A stretch of 64,000 nt of DNA from JADFNB01 sp036397455 (GTDB lineage Bacteria > Gemmatimonadota > Gemmatimonadetes > Gemmatimonadales > GWC2-71-9), in the NCBI GenBank assembly GCA_036397455.1, contig DASWIX010000076.1:1-64000 (forward strand), given 5' to 3'. The position numbers were made by a program, and so were the translations under genes. Of the stretch, positions 17,098 through 25,161 are shown one piece after another. The first letter of the stretch is position 1, and every line of letters starts with the position of its first letter. The notes beneath the pieces are model-generated. The model ran no database searches and was not told the origin of the DNA. It saw only the letters and a list, made by a program, of their open reading frames with translations.

Positions 17098-17823
17098 ATG
17101 CCACGCATGCTTGCACTCGAACACGTCAGCAAGCGCTACACGAAGGGCGCCAACGTCGTCACGGCCCTCGCGGACGTGTCGTTGGACGTCGACCGCGGCG
17201 AGTTCGTCGCGGTGGTCGGACCGTCGGGATCCGGCAAGTCGACGCTGATGCACATGCTGGGCCTGCTCGACCGGCCGGACGAAGGCGTCTTCCGCTTCGA
17301 AGACCGCGACGTCCGCGCGCTGGAGGCGGATGACCTGGCGCTCATGCGGAATCGGCAGATCGGGTTCGTCTTCCAGGCGTTCCATCTCCTGCCGAAGACG
17401 CCCGCGGTCGAGAATGTCGAACTCCCGCTCATCTACTCCGACCGGGCGGATTTGTCCGGCCTCGCCCACAAGGCGCTCGAACGCGTGGGGTTGGCCGACC
17501 GCGCAACCCACCTGCCGAGCGAGTTGTCCGGTGGGCAGCAACAACGCGTGGCGATCGCGCGCGCGCTGGTCAACGATCCCGACCTGATTCTCGCAGACGA
17601 GCCAACCGGCAACCTCGATTCGCAGGCCGGCCTGGAAGTAATGGGAATTCTCCAGGAGCTGAACGACCTCGGCAAGACCATCGTGCTGGTCACCCACGAC
17701 CCCGAACTGGCCAAGGTCGCGCGGCGCCTGATCCGGATCGTCGATGGCCGGATTGCGCAGGATGACGTCATCAGGGACCGGCGTGACGCACGCACCGCGC
17801 GGGGTGCGCCGGCGCAAGTATGA
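17098..17823 (+). CDS. MacB/LolD-type ABC transporter ATPase
   Basis: A 241-aa ABC ATPase with all motifs: Walker A GPSGSGKST (41-49), Q-loop VFQAFHLLP (Q93), signature LSGGQQQR (143-150), Walker B LILADEPTGNLD (163-174) and H-loop His200. Type VII systems (MacB, LolCDE, FtsE) use ATPases of this size. In MacB the ATPase is fused to the permease, whereas here it is separate, as in LolD. The C-terminus has an extra basic tail (RDRRDARTARGAP). It follows the adaptor by 27 bp, with GAGAGG before the ATG. Confidence 0.95.
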   Translation: MPRMLALEHVSKRYTKGANVVTALADVSLDVDRGEFVAVVGPSGSGKSTLMHMLGLLDRPDEGVFRFEDRDVRALEADDLALMRNRQIGFVFQAFHLLPKTPAVENVELPLIYSDRADLSGLAHKALERVGLADRATHLPSELSGGQQQRVAIARALVNDPDLILADEPTGNLDSQAGLEVMGILQELNDLGKTIVLVTHDPELAKVARRLIRIVDGRIAQDDVIRDRRDARTARGAPAQV

Positions 17824-17969
17824 CCAGGGCCAGGGCTGGAGAACGCGCCGCACACCTTGGACGGACGGCTACGGCGGCGATTCCCGGCGTGAACGCCGGG
17901 CTCGGCAGCGCGGTCGCGCCGACGCGCCGTGAACGGCGCCCTACGGACCCAACCACCGGAGACTCGAAC

Positions 17970-18845
17970 GTGCCCACCACGATCCGCGTACGAACTGCCC
18001 GCGCCTCAGCCATGTTCTTCGCCCTCGCCTTCATGGCGTGCAGCGGTGGCGACGACCCCGTGCAACTGGTCTACCGGTTCGACGCCGCACCCGGTCAGGC
18101 GTTCAGCACGACGCTCAGTCAGTCGCTTGGCGTGCGGATGGGCGACCATGCGATGGATGGGACGAGGGAATTGCACGCCCGCTACCGCATCATGGCCGAC
18201 GCCCCGCATGCGGGACACGACCTGCGCGCCATCGTTCGCCTGGACACCGTCCGCGCATCCCTGATCTGGGGCCCGAACGAGCAACGCATCGACACGCGTC
18301 ACCTGGCGGGGCGCGAGTTCGCCCTGACCGTCGCGCCGAACGGCGGCGAGCCAACCTACGACCCGGCAAGCCTGCCCACGATGGACATGGGCCAGTTGGG
18401 AGGCGGCAGCGTCGCTCCCAGCCTGCTGATCGACTATGGATTCCCCACGCTGCCGGCGGAGCCGGTCAGCACCGGTTCCACGTGGAGCGAGACGCGAACC
18501 AGCCGGCGGCTCGAGGCCACCATCTGGGTGACGGCGAACGTCGAGACCACCTACCGCGTGACCGGTCGCGAGCACATCGACGGGACTCGCTGCCTCACGA
18601 TCGCGTCGGCCTCGACCGGGACGCTGTCGGACGGGAACGCGCACGGCGACCCAGTGGCGTTCACGGGGCAACTGCACGGCACGGCGCACTGGTGTTTTGA
18701 CGCCGAATCGGGCGTGCTCGTGCGGATGACCGGTGAGGAAATTACCGAAGGAAGCATCCCGAGGGACGAGGGAGCAGCCGCAACGGTCAACCAGAGCACG
18801 AAGATCGAGATCCACCATGTCGCCGGCGAGCGAGGATACCGATGA
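17970..18845 (+). CDS. lipoprotein of the sigma/ABC operon
   Basis: A 291-aa lipoprotein inserted between the ATPase and the permeases. Signal: PTTIRVRTARASAMFFALAFMACSGG with lipobox F-M-A-C. The start is a GTG at 17970 with GGAG about 8 nt upstream. An in-frame start at 17820 would add 50 residues with no signal function. The mature protein reads like a DUF6263-type beta protein: VQLVYRF..APGQ near the front, L..NGG..T.D in the middle, a GSTW.E segment, a Cys pair, then VLVRMTGE near the end. Its stop overlaps the first permease start by 4 nt. It may be the periplasmic partner or the cargo of the transporter. Function unknown. Confidence 0.75.
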   Translation: MPTTIRVRTARASAMFFALAFMACSGGDDPVQLVYRFDAAPGQAFSTTLSQSLGVRMGDHAMDGTRELHARYRIMADAPHAGHDLRAIVRLDTVRASLIWGPNEQRIDTRHLAGREFALTVAPNGGEPTYDPASLPTMDMGQLGGGSVAPSLLIDYGFPTLPAEPVSTGSTWSETRTSRRLEATIWVTANVETTYRVTGREHIDGTRCLTIASASTGTLSDGNAHGDPVAFTGQLHGTAHWCFDAESGVLVRMTGEEITEGSIPRDEGAAATVNQSTKIEIHHVAGERGYR

Positions 18846-20059
18846 AAACGAGCCGCATGATCGCCAGCAGTTTCCGCACGATGGCGCGCTACAAACTGCG
18901 CACGTTCTTCATGATGTTGGGCACGTTGATCGGCGTGGCGGCGCTGACCGTCGTGGTCGCGTTGGGACAGGGAACCAGGACCGAGCTGTTGCACGGGATC
19001 GCGCGCATGTTCTCCGGCTCCGCGATTCTGCTGTCCGCCGGATCGGGCATGATGGGCGACGACCCGCGCGCCGGCGGCCCCACTTCCACCCTGACCCTTG
19101 CGGACATGGACGCGCTCGCGGCGGCGGTCCCGGCCATCGCGATGGCGGACCCGATGCAGATGGGCGGGACCCGCACGGTCGTGTACCAGAGCAATGCGAG
19201 TGACGTGCGGATCATCGGGCAGTCCGAGAACGCCGGGGTGGTGTGGAATCGCGGGGTCAGCCGCGGATCGTTTTTCACCGCGGCCGATGTCCAGGCCTCC
19301 GCGCGCGTGGCGCTCATCGGTGAGCGCGTGGCGCGAGACCTGTTTGCGGATGTCGACCCGATCGGCCAGCAGATTCGGATCGGGAACGTGCCGTTTCAGG
19401 TGCTCGGCATTCTGGAACCGTTCGGGATCGATCCGCACGGGCTCGACAAGGACAACGAGATCATCGTGCCGGTCACGACGGTCATGCGACGGCTGAACAA
19501 CATGGATTATCTGGCGTCGGCCAAGATCCTGGTGGAGCCCGACGCGGACCTGGATGCGACGGTCTTCGCCATCGAAGACATGCTGCGCGAGCGCCACGGC
19601 CTGGCCATCGACGAGCAGAACGACTTCCACATGATCACGCCGGTGCAGGTGGGGCACATGATCCAGGCGACCAACAAGACCTTCACCGTCTTCCTCCCGA
19701 TCGTCGCCATCATCTCGATCCTCGTTGGCGGCGTGGTGGTAGCGAACCTCATGCTGATGTCGGTCAACGAGCGGCGGCACGAGATCGGCCTGCGCAAGGC
19801 GATCGGCGCGCGTGCGCGTGACGTGTGGTGGCAGTTCCTGCTCGAGGCCACGCTCATCACGACGCTGGGCGGCGTGCTTGCGCTCGCCGTCGGCGCGGCG
19901 GCCCTGCAGTTCATCGCGCGTGCGATGGACACCACGCCGATCTTCCCGTGGGAGGTCACCCTCATGGGCATGGGCATCGCCGTCCTCGTCGGTGTCATCG
20001 CCGGCGTCATGCCGGCGCGGCGCGCCGCCCGGATGGATCCGATCGCGTCGCTCCGATGA
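18842..20059 (+). CDS. MacB-type ABC permease (FtsX domain), first subunit
   Basis: A 405-aa permease of the MacB/FtsX type: one TM helix at the N-terminus (about 18-40, FFMMLGTLIGVAALTVVVALGQG), a large periplasmic domain (about 45-275), then three TM helices (LPIVAIISILVGGVVVANLMLMSV; LITTLGGVLALAVGAAALQFIA; MGIAVLVGVIAGVMPA). It ends with PARRAARMDPIASLR, the usual closing motif. The cytoplasmic coupling helix NERRHEIGLRKAIGARARDVWWQFLLEA is intact. The periplasmic domain contains a Met-rich stretch around GMMGDDP and MADPMQMGGT. The gene is translationally coupled to the next permease. Confidence 0.93.
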   Translation: MKTSRMIASSFRTMARYKLRTFFMMLGTLIGVAALTVVVALGQGTRTELLHGIARMFSGSAILLSAGSGMMGDDPRAGGPTSTLTLADMDALAAAVPAIAMADPMQMGGTRTVVYQSNASDVRIIGQSENAGVVWNRGVSRGSFFTAADVQASARVALIGERVARDLFADVDPIGQQIRIGNVPFQVLGILEPFGIDPHGLDKDNEIIVPVTTVMRRLNNMDYLASAKILVEPDADLDATVFAIEDMLRERHGLAIDEQNDFHMITPVQVGHMIQATNKTFTVFLPIVAIISILVGGVVVANLMLMSVNERRHEIGLRKAIGARARDVWWQFLLEATLITTLGGVLALAVGAAALQFIARAMDTTPIFPWEVTLMGMGIAVLVGVIAGVMPARRAARMDPIASLR

Positions 20060-21285
20060 GACTGCTCCGCAACGTCGCGCTGTCGCGCAAGGCGTTGTGG
20101 CGGCATCGCACGCGGACCGTGTTGGCACTCGGCGGAACGGCGGTGGGGGTGGCCGCCGTGCTCGCCATGATCGCGATCGGCGAGGGGGCGGAGCGCGCCG
20201 TGGTGGCCCGGATCGGCGCCCTGGGCCGCAACCTGCTCGTCGTCAGCGCCGGCCCGCAGGAACGCGTGCCGGGCCGGCGGGTGGCGCGCGGTGCGACGGT
20301 CCAGACACTCACCGTCGCCGATCGAGATGCGATCATCGAGCAATCGAGTCTGATCGCCCTCGCCGCGCCGTCACAGGATCGTCCGATCCAGCTCAACCTG
20401 GGCGACCGCTCCACCACCGCGACGGTGCGCGGGACGACGGTCGACTACGAGACCATCCGCGATTTCCGCACGGCGGAAGGACGCTACTTCACCGCCGAAG
20501 AGAACCGCGCGGGGATGCGCGTCGCGGTCATCGGGGCGCGCGTGCGCGACCGCATGTTCCCCGGCGAGACGCCGGTCGGCCAATCGCTCCGCATCGGACG
20601 CGTCCCATTCGAAGTGATCGGCGTCCTGGAGGCGAAAGGCCTCAGTATCACCGGCGGGACCGATGAGGACGCGCAGGTCATCATCCCGATCACCACCGCG
20701 TTGCGCCGCGTGTTCAACCTCGACTACCTGAGTTTGATCTACCTCGAGGTGGCCGACCCCGCGATGATGAACGCCGCCGAGTCCGAGGTCGCGGCGATCC
20801 TGCGGGAGCGGCACCGGCTGAACCGCCGGAACCAACCCGACGATTTCAGGATGCAGAATCAGAACCTCGTGTTGGCCGCGGAGTTGGAGACCGTCTCGTC
20901 GTTCCGGTTCATGATCACCGGCATGGGCGCGGTCGCGCTGGTGGTGGGCGGGGTCGGCATTCTGTCGATCATGTTGTTGTCGGTGCGCGAACGCCGCTCG
21001 GAGATCGGGCTCCGGGTGGCGGTCGGCGCGCGGCGTCAGGACATCTGGACGCAGTTCCTCGTCGAGGCGCTGACGCTGGGTGGGGCGGGCGGGCTCGCCG
21101 GACTCGGACTGGGACTCGCCGCCGCCTGGGTCGTGGCGACGTTCACCGAATGGTCGGCGGTCGTCACGATTCCGTCGGTCGTCATGGCGGTCGCATCGGC
21201 GCTCGCCGTCGGGCTGGTGTTCGGGGTCTACCCGGCACAGCGGGCCGCGTCGTGGGATCCGATCGAGGCGCTCCGGACCGAGTAG
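20056..21285 (+). CDS. MacB-type ABC permease (FtsX domain), second subunit
   Basis: A 409-aa second FtsX/MacB permease, distinct from its neighbour. N-terminal TM (TVLALGGTAVGVAAVLAMIAIGEG), periplasmic domain (about 45-285), then TM helices FMITGMGAVALVVGGVGILSIMLL, LTLGGAGGLAGLGLGLAAAWVV and VVMAVASALAVGLVFGVYPA, with the terminal PAQRAASWDPIEALR. The coupling helix is RERRSEIGLRVAVGARRQDIWTQFLVEA. Its ATG overlaps the previous stop by 4 nt. Two unlike permeases with one ATPase suggest a heterodimer of the LolC/LolE kind rather than a MacB homodimer. Confidence 0.93.
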   Translation: MRLLRNVALSRKALWRHRTRTVLALGGTAVGVAAVLAMIAIGEGAERAVVARIGALGRNLLVVSAGPQERVPGRRVARGATVQTLTVADRDAIIEQSSLIALAAPSQDRPIQLNLGDRSTTATVRGTTVDYETIRDFRTAEGRYFTAEENRAGMRVAVIGARVRDRMFPGETPVGQSLRIGRVPFEVIGVLEAKGLSITGGTDEDAQVIIPITTALRRVFNLDYLSLIYLEVADPAMMNAAESEVAAILRERHRLNRRNQPDDFRMQNQNLVLAAELETVSSFRFMITGMGAVALVVGGVGILSIMLLSVRERRSEIGLRVAVGARRQDIWTQFLVEALTLGGAGGLAGLGLGLAAAWVVATFTEWSAVVTIPSVVMAVASALAVGLVFGVYPAQRAASWDPIEALRTE

Positions 21286-21645
21286 ACGTCCGGGTCGGCG
21301 ACCACCCGCGACCACGGCCTTCAGAACGCGAACCGGCGACCGGGGACGCACAATCGACCGGTCAACGCGGCGTCGCGCCACGTTCTCCCGGGACGGAAGT
21401 GCGAAACCGCGTGGCGCCGCAATGATCCGCAGCCCCTGGATCGTCCGGCACTATAAGACAGGTCCGCGACTGACAACGTCGTCACGTGAGGTACGGGCCA
21501 GCATGGGCCGGACGCGCCGCGCCTACGCGTGCCGGCATCCCGGCGGAACACCTGCAGGCGTTGTACGCACGAGCCATCCGAAACGCCAACCATAGGCCCA
21601 AGCGAAAACGTGGCTCACGGTCGTAAGTTAATGAATTATAGTATG
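21286..21645. other. intergenic stretch without a recognisable gene
   Basis: About 360 bp between the last permease and the fourth TA module. Open frames exist on both strands, but they are short, Arg-rich and lack ribosome binding sites. I see no RNA gene. The last ~40 bp become distinctly AT-rich (taagttaatgaattatagtatg), marking the TA promoter region. Confidence 0.6.
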
Positions 21646-21682
21646 TTGCGATGCAGGCATAAATTGACTACATTGCCTGCAT
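21646..21682 (+). promoter_or_regulatory. promoter and inverted-repeat operator, TA module 4
   Basis: A perfect 9-bp inverted repeat ATGCAGGCA (21651-21659) / TGCCTGCAT (21674-21682) ends inside the antitoxin start codon. A -35 TTGCGA (21646-21651), 17-bp spacer and -10 TACATT (21669-21674) fit between the arms, with 6 nt to the ATG. Antitoxin binding here would cover promoter and start codon together. Confidence 0.6.
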
Positions 21683-21923
21683 GCAATACACGCTCCGGAA
21701 CATTCCGCCCGCGCTCGACCGGGCATTACGCCAGCGAGCCCGCGCGGAGGGCAAGAGCCTGAACGCGGTCGCGGTCAGCGCCATGGCGCGGGCGCTTGGG
21801 TTCACCGAGGAAGCGGTTACACACCGCGCGCTCGACGACCTGCGAGGGTCGTGGGCGTCGGATCCGGAATGCGAGGCGGCGCTTGAAGCCCAGGACACGA
21901 TTGACGAGTCGCTGTGGCCATGA
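21681..21923 (+). CDS. ribbon-helix-helix antitoxin (FitA/VapB-like), module 4
   Basis: An 80-aa antitoxin. MQYTLRNIPPALDRALRQRA.AEGKSLNAVAVSAMARALG is a FitA-type ribbon-helix-helix DNA-binding domain. The acidic C-terminus (SDPECEAALEAQDTIDESLWP) is the typical toxin-neutralising tail. The stop overlaps the toxin ATG (ATGA). It has a candidate leaderless promoter and operator directly upstream. Confidence 0.87.
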   Translation: MQYTLRNIPPALDRALRQRARAEGKSLNAVAVSAMARALGFTEEAVTHRALDDLRGSWASDPECEAALEAQDTIDESLWP

Positions 21924-22303
21924 GGATCGCGATCGACACGAATCGCTACGTCGATCTCTGTCGAGACGTGCCCGACGTGGCAGAGATACTCGAGTGCGCC
22001 GAAGCCGTGCTGCTCCCGTTCACCGCGTTGGCGGAACTCCGAGTAGGCTTCGCGGTCGGCAGCCGCGGTCCGGCAAACGAGCAGCGCCTGCGCCGCTTCC
22101 TGATGAAGCCCGGTGTGTCCGTGCTATTCCCCGACGATCAGACGACGCATCACTACGCGTCCGTCTTTCGTCAACTCCGCGCCCAGGGAACGCCGATCCC
22201 GACCAACGACATGTGGGTCGGCGCGCTCGTGCTGCAGCACGACCTCATCCTCTATGCGAGGGATCGGCACTTCGACCACCTGCCCCAGATCGTTCGACGC
22301 TAG
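21920..22303 (+). CDS. PIN-domain toxin (VapC/FitB-like), module 4
   Basis: A 127-aa PIN protein: RIAIDTNRYVDL (Asp near residue 6), LPFTALAELRVGF (Glu), IPTNDMWVGALVLQHDLILYARDRHFDHL (Asp residues of the active site). A predicted Mg-dependent RNase. The ATG at 21920 overlaps the antitoxin stop, whereas an in-frame GTG two codons upstream is less likely. The sequence reads as a complete, intact toxin. Confidence 0.9.
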   Translation: MRIAIDTNRYVDLCRDVPDVAEILECAEAVLLPFTALAELRVGFAVGSRGPANEQRLRRFLMKPGVSVLFPDDQTTHHYASVFRQLRAQGTPIPTNDMWVGALVLQHDLILYARDRHFDHLPQIVRR

Positions 22304-22338
22304 CGGCGCGACTTCCAGCGCGCGCGCGTGCGCCTCGC

Positions 22339-23739
22339 TCACGCCGTGAAGCGCCAGTATGTCAACTCGTCCCGCTTCACCGCGTGCAACCCCGGCCGCC
22401 GATTGGGCGGCAGACCGTTGCGGACAAGATTGAACATGTCGGACACCACGGACCGATTCTCGGCGAAGTACGCGTGGTCCAGGAAATCGGTATCCATTGC
22501 CGCCGCATCCACCGTATCCACGCCTGGCACGACGACGATCTCCTCGCCGCTGTCACCGGCACGCGGGTACAGGTGAAACTTCTCCGAAGCCGCCAAGGCC
22601 TTGTCGCGTGATGACGCGTAGAGCGTCACGCGGTGCGCCGCGGCGCTCATCGCGGCGGCGAGATTGCGAAACACCTCCGCATCGATGTCCGGCGCCGCGA
22701 GAATCACTTCCTGGAACAGACGATCCCCGCGTTCGCCACCGAGCCGTTCGAGCACCTCGGTCAGGGCACGGTTGCCCATGCTATGACCGATCAGATGGAT
22801 GCGTTCGGCGCCTGACCGGGCTGACACGTCCTCGAGGAAGCGCCTGAGATGCGGCGTCGTCGCCTCGATGGTGGCTTCGTCGGCGGGATAGGCGGTGAGC
22901 TTGCCCCGCGACGGCCAACTGAAGAAGAGTGGGGCGCCGGGGAAGTGCAGATCGTACGCCAGTTGGGCGGTGCGCCGCGCGGCATCGGCAAACGACGTGT
23001 TGTACCCGTGGACGAAGACCAGCGCCTCTTTGTGGTCGCCGATCCGACCGTTGACGGCGCCAAAGAACGCGTCCTCGGCCAGCCGCTCGACGAGGCGCAG
23101 CATCACGTGTTTTGCCGGGTCCTCACGGAACTCGAACTTCCACCAATGCGGCCGCGGAAGTTCCCCCAGGCGCCGGTCGGTCGGCAACGTCACGACGCAC
23201 CTGCCGAGGTCCACGCGCGTCGCGCGCCAGTGCCCGTAGCGCCGTTCCGGCTTGCGACGAAACGTGCGGTTACGGGTGGTGCCGTAAAAGACCTCGACGG
23301 CCACGGCGTCTGGGGAGACCGGCGCCGAGAAACCGGAGCTCGTGTCTGTTCGAGTCGCGCCGACGGGCGGGGCGTACACCGGAGGTGCGGCACGCGGGGT
23401 GTGGGCTCCGGACGATTCGATCATGCTCTCGGCAGGGGGCGCTCCCCCATCATCGTCCCTACCGGGACCGGCGCCACCGCCATTCGCCTCGTGCGCTTCC
23501 TCCAGGTCCAGGAACACCGGGCCCGAATCGGGCCGCCTCTTGAGTTCGTCGGCTTCCCGCGTCACCTCGACATGGGCACCGGCCTCCCGCAGGCGTTCGG
23601 CCAGCGCCTCGGCCTCTTCGCGGGTCGAGCACGATGTCAGCACGTGAGGGTACACCGCGCCGCGCTCGACGACGAATTCCGCCTCGATCAATAAGGAATC
23701 AGGCGTTTGGGTGTAGACCACTACCGAATAGCGCGCCAT
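22339..23739 (-). CDS. alpha/beta hydrolase of the DUF900 family with N-terminal extension
   Basis: A 466-aa protein. The C-terminal half is a DUF900-type serine hydrolase: FYGTTRNR near 151, oxyanion region LVFVHGYNTSF (241-250), FFSWPSRG (272-279), nucleophile elbow GHSMGNRAL (Ser320), LAAPDID (Asp351) and a candidate catalytic His422 in FLDHAYF. The first 65 residues form a separate small domain (VVVYTQTPDSLLIEAEFVVE ... EEAEALAERLREAGAHVEV), followed by a low-complexity linker (about 70-140). No signal peptide, so it is probably cytoplasmic. The ATG was chosen for the strong GAAGGAGG site 6-8 nt upstream. It is convergent with TA module 4. Substrate unknown. Confidence 0.87.
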   Translation of the reverse strand: MARYSVVVYTQTPDSLLIEAEFVVERGAVYPHVLTSCSTREEAEALAERLREAGAHVEVTREADELKRRPDSGPVFLDLEEAHEANGGGAGPGRDDDGGAPPAESMIESSGAHTPRAAPPVYAPPVGATRTDTSSGFSAPVSPDAVAVEVFYGTTRNRTFRRKPERRYGHWRATRVDLGRCVVTLPTDRRLGELPRPHWWKFEFREDPAKHVMLRLVERLAEDAFFGAVNGRIGDHKEALVFVHGYNTSFADAARRTAQLAYDLHFPGAPLFFSWPSRGKLTAYPADEATIEATTPHLRRFLEDVSARSGAERIHLIGHSMGNRALTEVLERLGGERGDRLFQEVILAAPDIDAEVFRNLAAAMSAAAHRVTLYASSRDKALAASEKFHLYPRAGDSGEEIVVVPGVDTVDAAAMDTDFLDHAYFAENRSVVSDMFNLVRNGLPPNRRPGLHAVKRDELTYWRFTA

Positions 23740-24366
23740 CGCTCCACCTCCTTCGCAGGATCGCCCGAGATGGAGATGCACCTCATCCCCTCGACGTTAC
23801 ACGCGGGATCGACCATCGCGATCGCTGGGACGGGACTTCCTGCCTCGATGTCGTCCGCCGGAGTGACACCGGCGACGGCACGCCGGCGGATCGGCTACCC
23901 CGATAAGGCGAATTCTGACAACAGGTTACTCAACTTCGAGTACCTTGGAATTCCTGGGTCTTCGGTGTTTCGTATGGGTTGTCACAGGTCCGATGCCACA
24001 CCCCGCGGAGGGGTAGGGGGCGCTCGCGAAGACCGTTGCGGCCGCAGGGGGCTCCCCACCCCCCGCCCGTGTATGCCGCGGAGGACGCTGGAACCTGTCG
24101 CGGGTGCCGCAAGCCCTCTGCGCCCTCTGCGCTCTCTGCGGTCCAACGCGGGGGGAGGGGCGATGCCGAGGAGTGTGCCCCTCCTTAACCTCGTCCAGGA
24201 AACCCGGCCAGGAACCCACACCATTCCCTGAAGACCCGGAATTTTCTTGCCCCGCCCGCCTGTTCCCAATCCCGCCAGGTGAGCGGTTTGGAGAGCAGGC
24301 ACGCCGGCCGGATGTTATCATTTGAAGCCGATTCGCCGCCGCCCGATCGAGATCCAGGGAGACGCC
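23740..24366. other. long intergenic region with a repeat-like element
   Basis: About 627 bp without a convincing gene. Frames on both strands are Arg/Pro/Gly-rich and unlike real proteins. The middle 300 bp look like a dispersed non-coding repeat (separate entry). The last 60 bp precede the coiled-coil protein gene and include its ribosome binding site (cagggagacgcc). Confidence 0.6.
23946..24250. repeat. candidate intergenic repeat element with imperfect terminal inverted repeats
   Basis: The left end ggaattcctgggtcttcgg (about 23947-23965) matches, inverted and with a one-base gap, the right end cctgaagacccggaatttt (about 24227-24245). Inside are three tandem 9-bp units of the type CTCTGCGCC (24116-24142) and several C- and G-runs. 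Similar 'ctctgcgctctctgcggt' and 'gggtcttcg' stretches are familiar from dispersed non-coding repeats in other high-GC environmental genomes (from memory). Only one copy is in this window, so the identity is tentative. Confidence 0.45.
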
Positions 24367-25083
24367 ATGAAGCCCAGCGACGACCTCACGATCATCAGAA
24401 ATCGCCATCGCGTGCGCGAGCTCCGCGTGTTCCGCGAGATGGTGGATACCTACTACGAGCGATCCGCCTACGACGCGGATGACCTCCAGCGGGACTGGGA
24501 GGGTGCACAGGCCGCCCGCGCGGAGATCAACCGGATGCTCCCGCGCATTATCCAGGTGATCGAGGCGGCGCGAATCACGACCGCGGCCACCCGCGATCCC
24601 GGCACGGCCCTGGGCAAGCCCGATGCCCTGCGGCACATCTTCACGAACCGGTATGCCGGCACCGGAGGCCAGGAGGTGCTCGACATCATCGACATGACCA
24701 TCGGGGTGTACGAGGCCGGCCGGTTCGGCGCACTGGCGCGCACCTTCAACCCGCTGTTCTACGCCGGGTCGATGCTCGGTTACGTCCTCGGTCTCCCCAA
24801 ACGGTTCTTCGTCGCGCTCGGGTTCGGCGGTGGGTCGCGTCGCTCGCACATCCAGGCGGAAGACCTCAAGCGGCTGGAAGCAGTCGCCGAACGCCTGGCC
24901 GATACGGAGGAGTTGATCGAGACGCGCTTTGCGGAGCTGCGCGAGCGGCAGGGGCGGCAAATCGCGGAGAACGCCCACCAGCTCACGGAACTCGCCGAAC
25001 GGCTCGACTTTACGGAGCGCGTGTTGACGCAGATGCGGGCGGTAAAGGAACTCCGGCCCCCTGATGCCACGACACCTGTGTGA
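24367..25083 (+). CDS. conserved-looking coiled-coil protein of unknown function
   Basis: A 238-aa protein, probably cytoplasmic or peripheral. It has helical segments rich in Arg/Glu at both ends (IRNRHRVRELRVFREMVDTYYERS; RLEAVAERLADTEELIETRFAELRERQGRQ..ENAHQLTELAERL), the second with heptad character (coiled coil, about 180-225). A hydrophobic middle stretch (FNPLFYAGSMLGYVLGLPKRFFVALGFGGG, about 140-170) could be membrane-associated. ATG chosen at 24367 because GGGAGA lies just upstream. I do not recognise the family. Confidence 0.7.
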   Translation: MKPSDDLTIIRNRHRVRELRVFREMVDTYYERSAYDADDLQRDWEGAQAARAEINRMLPRIIQVIEAARITTAATRDPGTALGKPDALRHIFTNRYAGTGGQEVLDIIDMTIGVYEAGRFGALARTFNPLFYAGSMLGYVLGLPKRFFVALGFGGGSRRSHIQAEDLKRLEAVAERLADTEELIETRFAELRERQGRQIAENAHQLTELAERLDFTERVLTQMRAVKELRPPDATTPV

Positions 25084-25161
25084 CGCCAGACGGTCCTCAC
25101 CACCCTTGCGCCTTCGCCTCTCGAATGGAGTTTGCATGCCACCCATCGCCTGGAGTCGACC

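Noticed and set aside
23707..24231. Plus-strand 174-codon frame in the intergenic region
   Set aside because: Composition is low-complexity (repeats such as SPLRPLRSLRS from the 9-bp unit) with no ribosome binding site or homology pattern.
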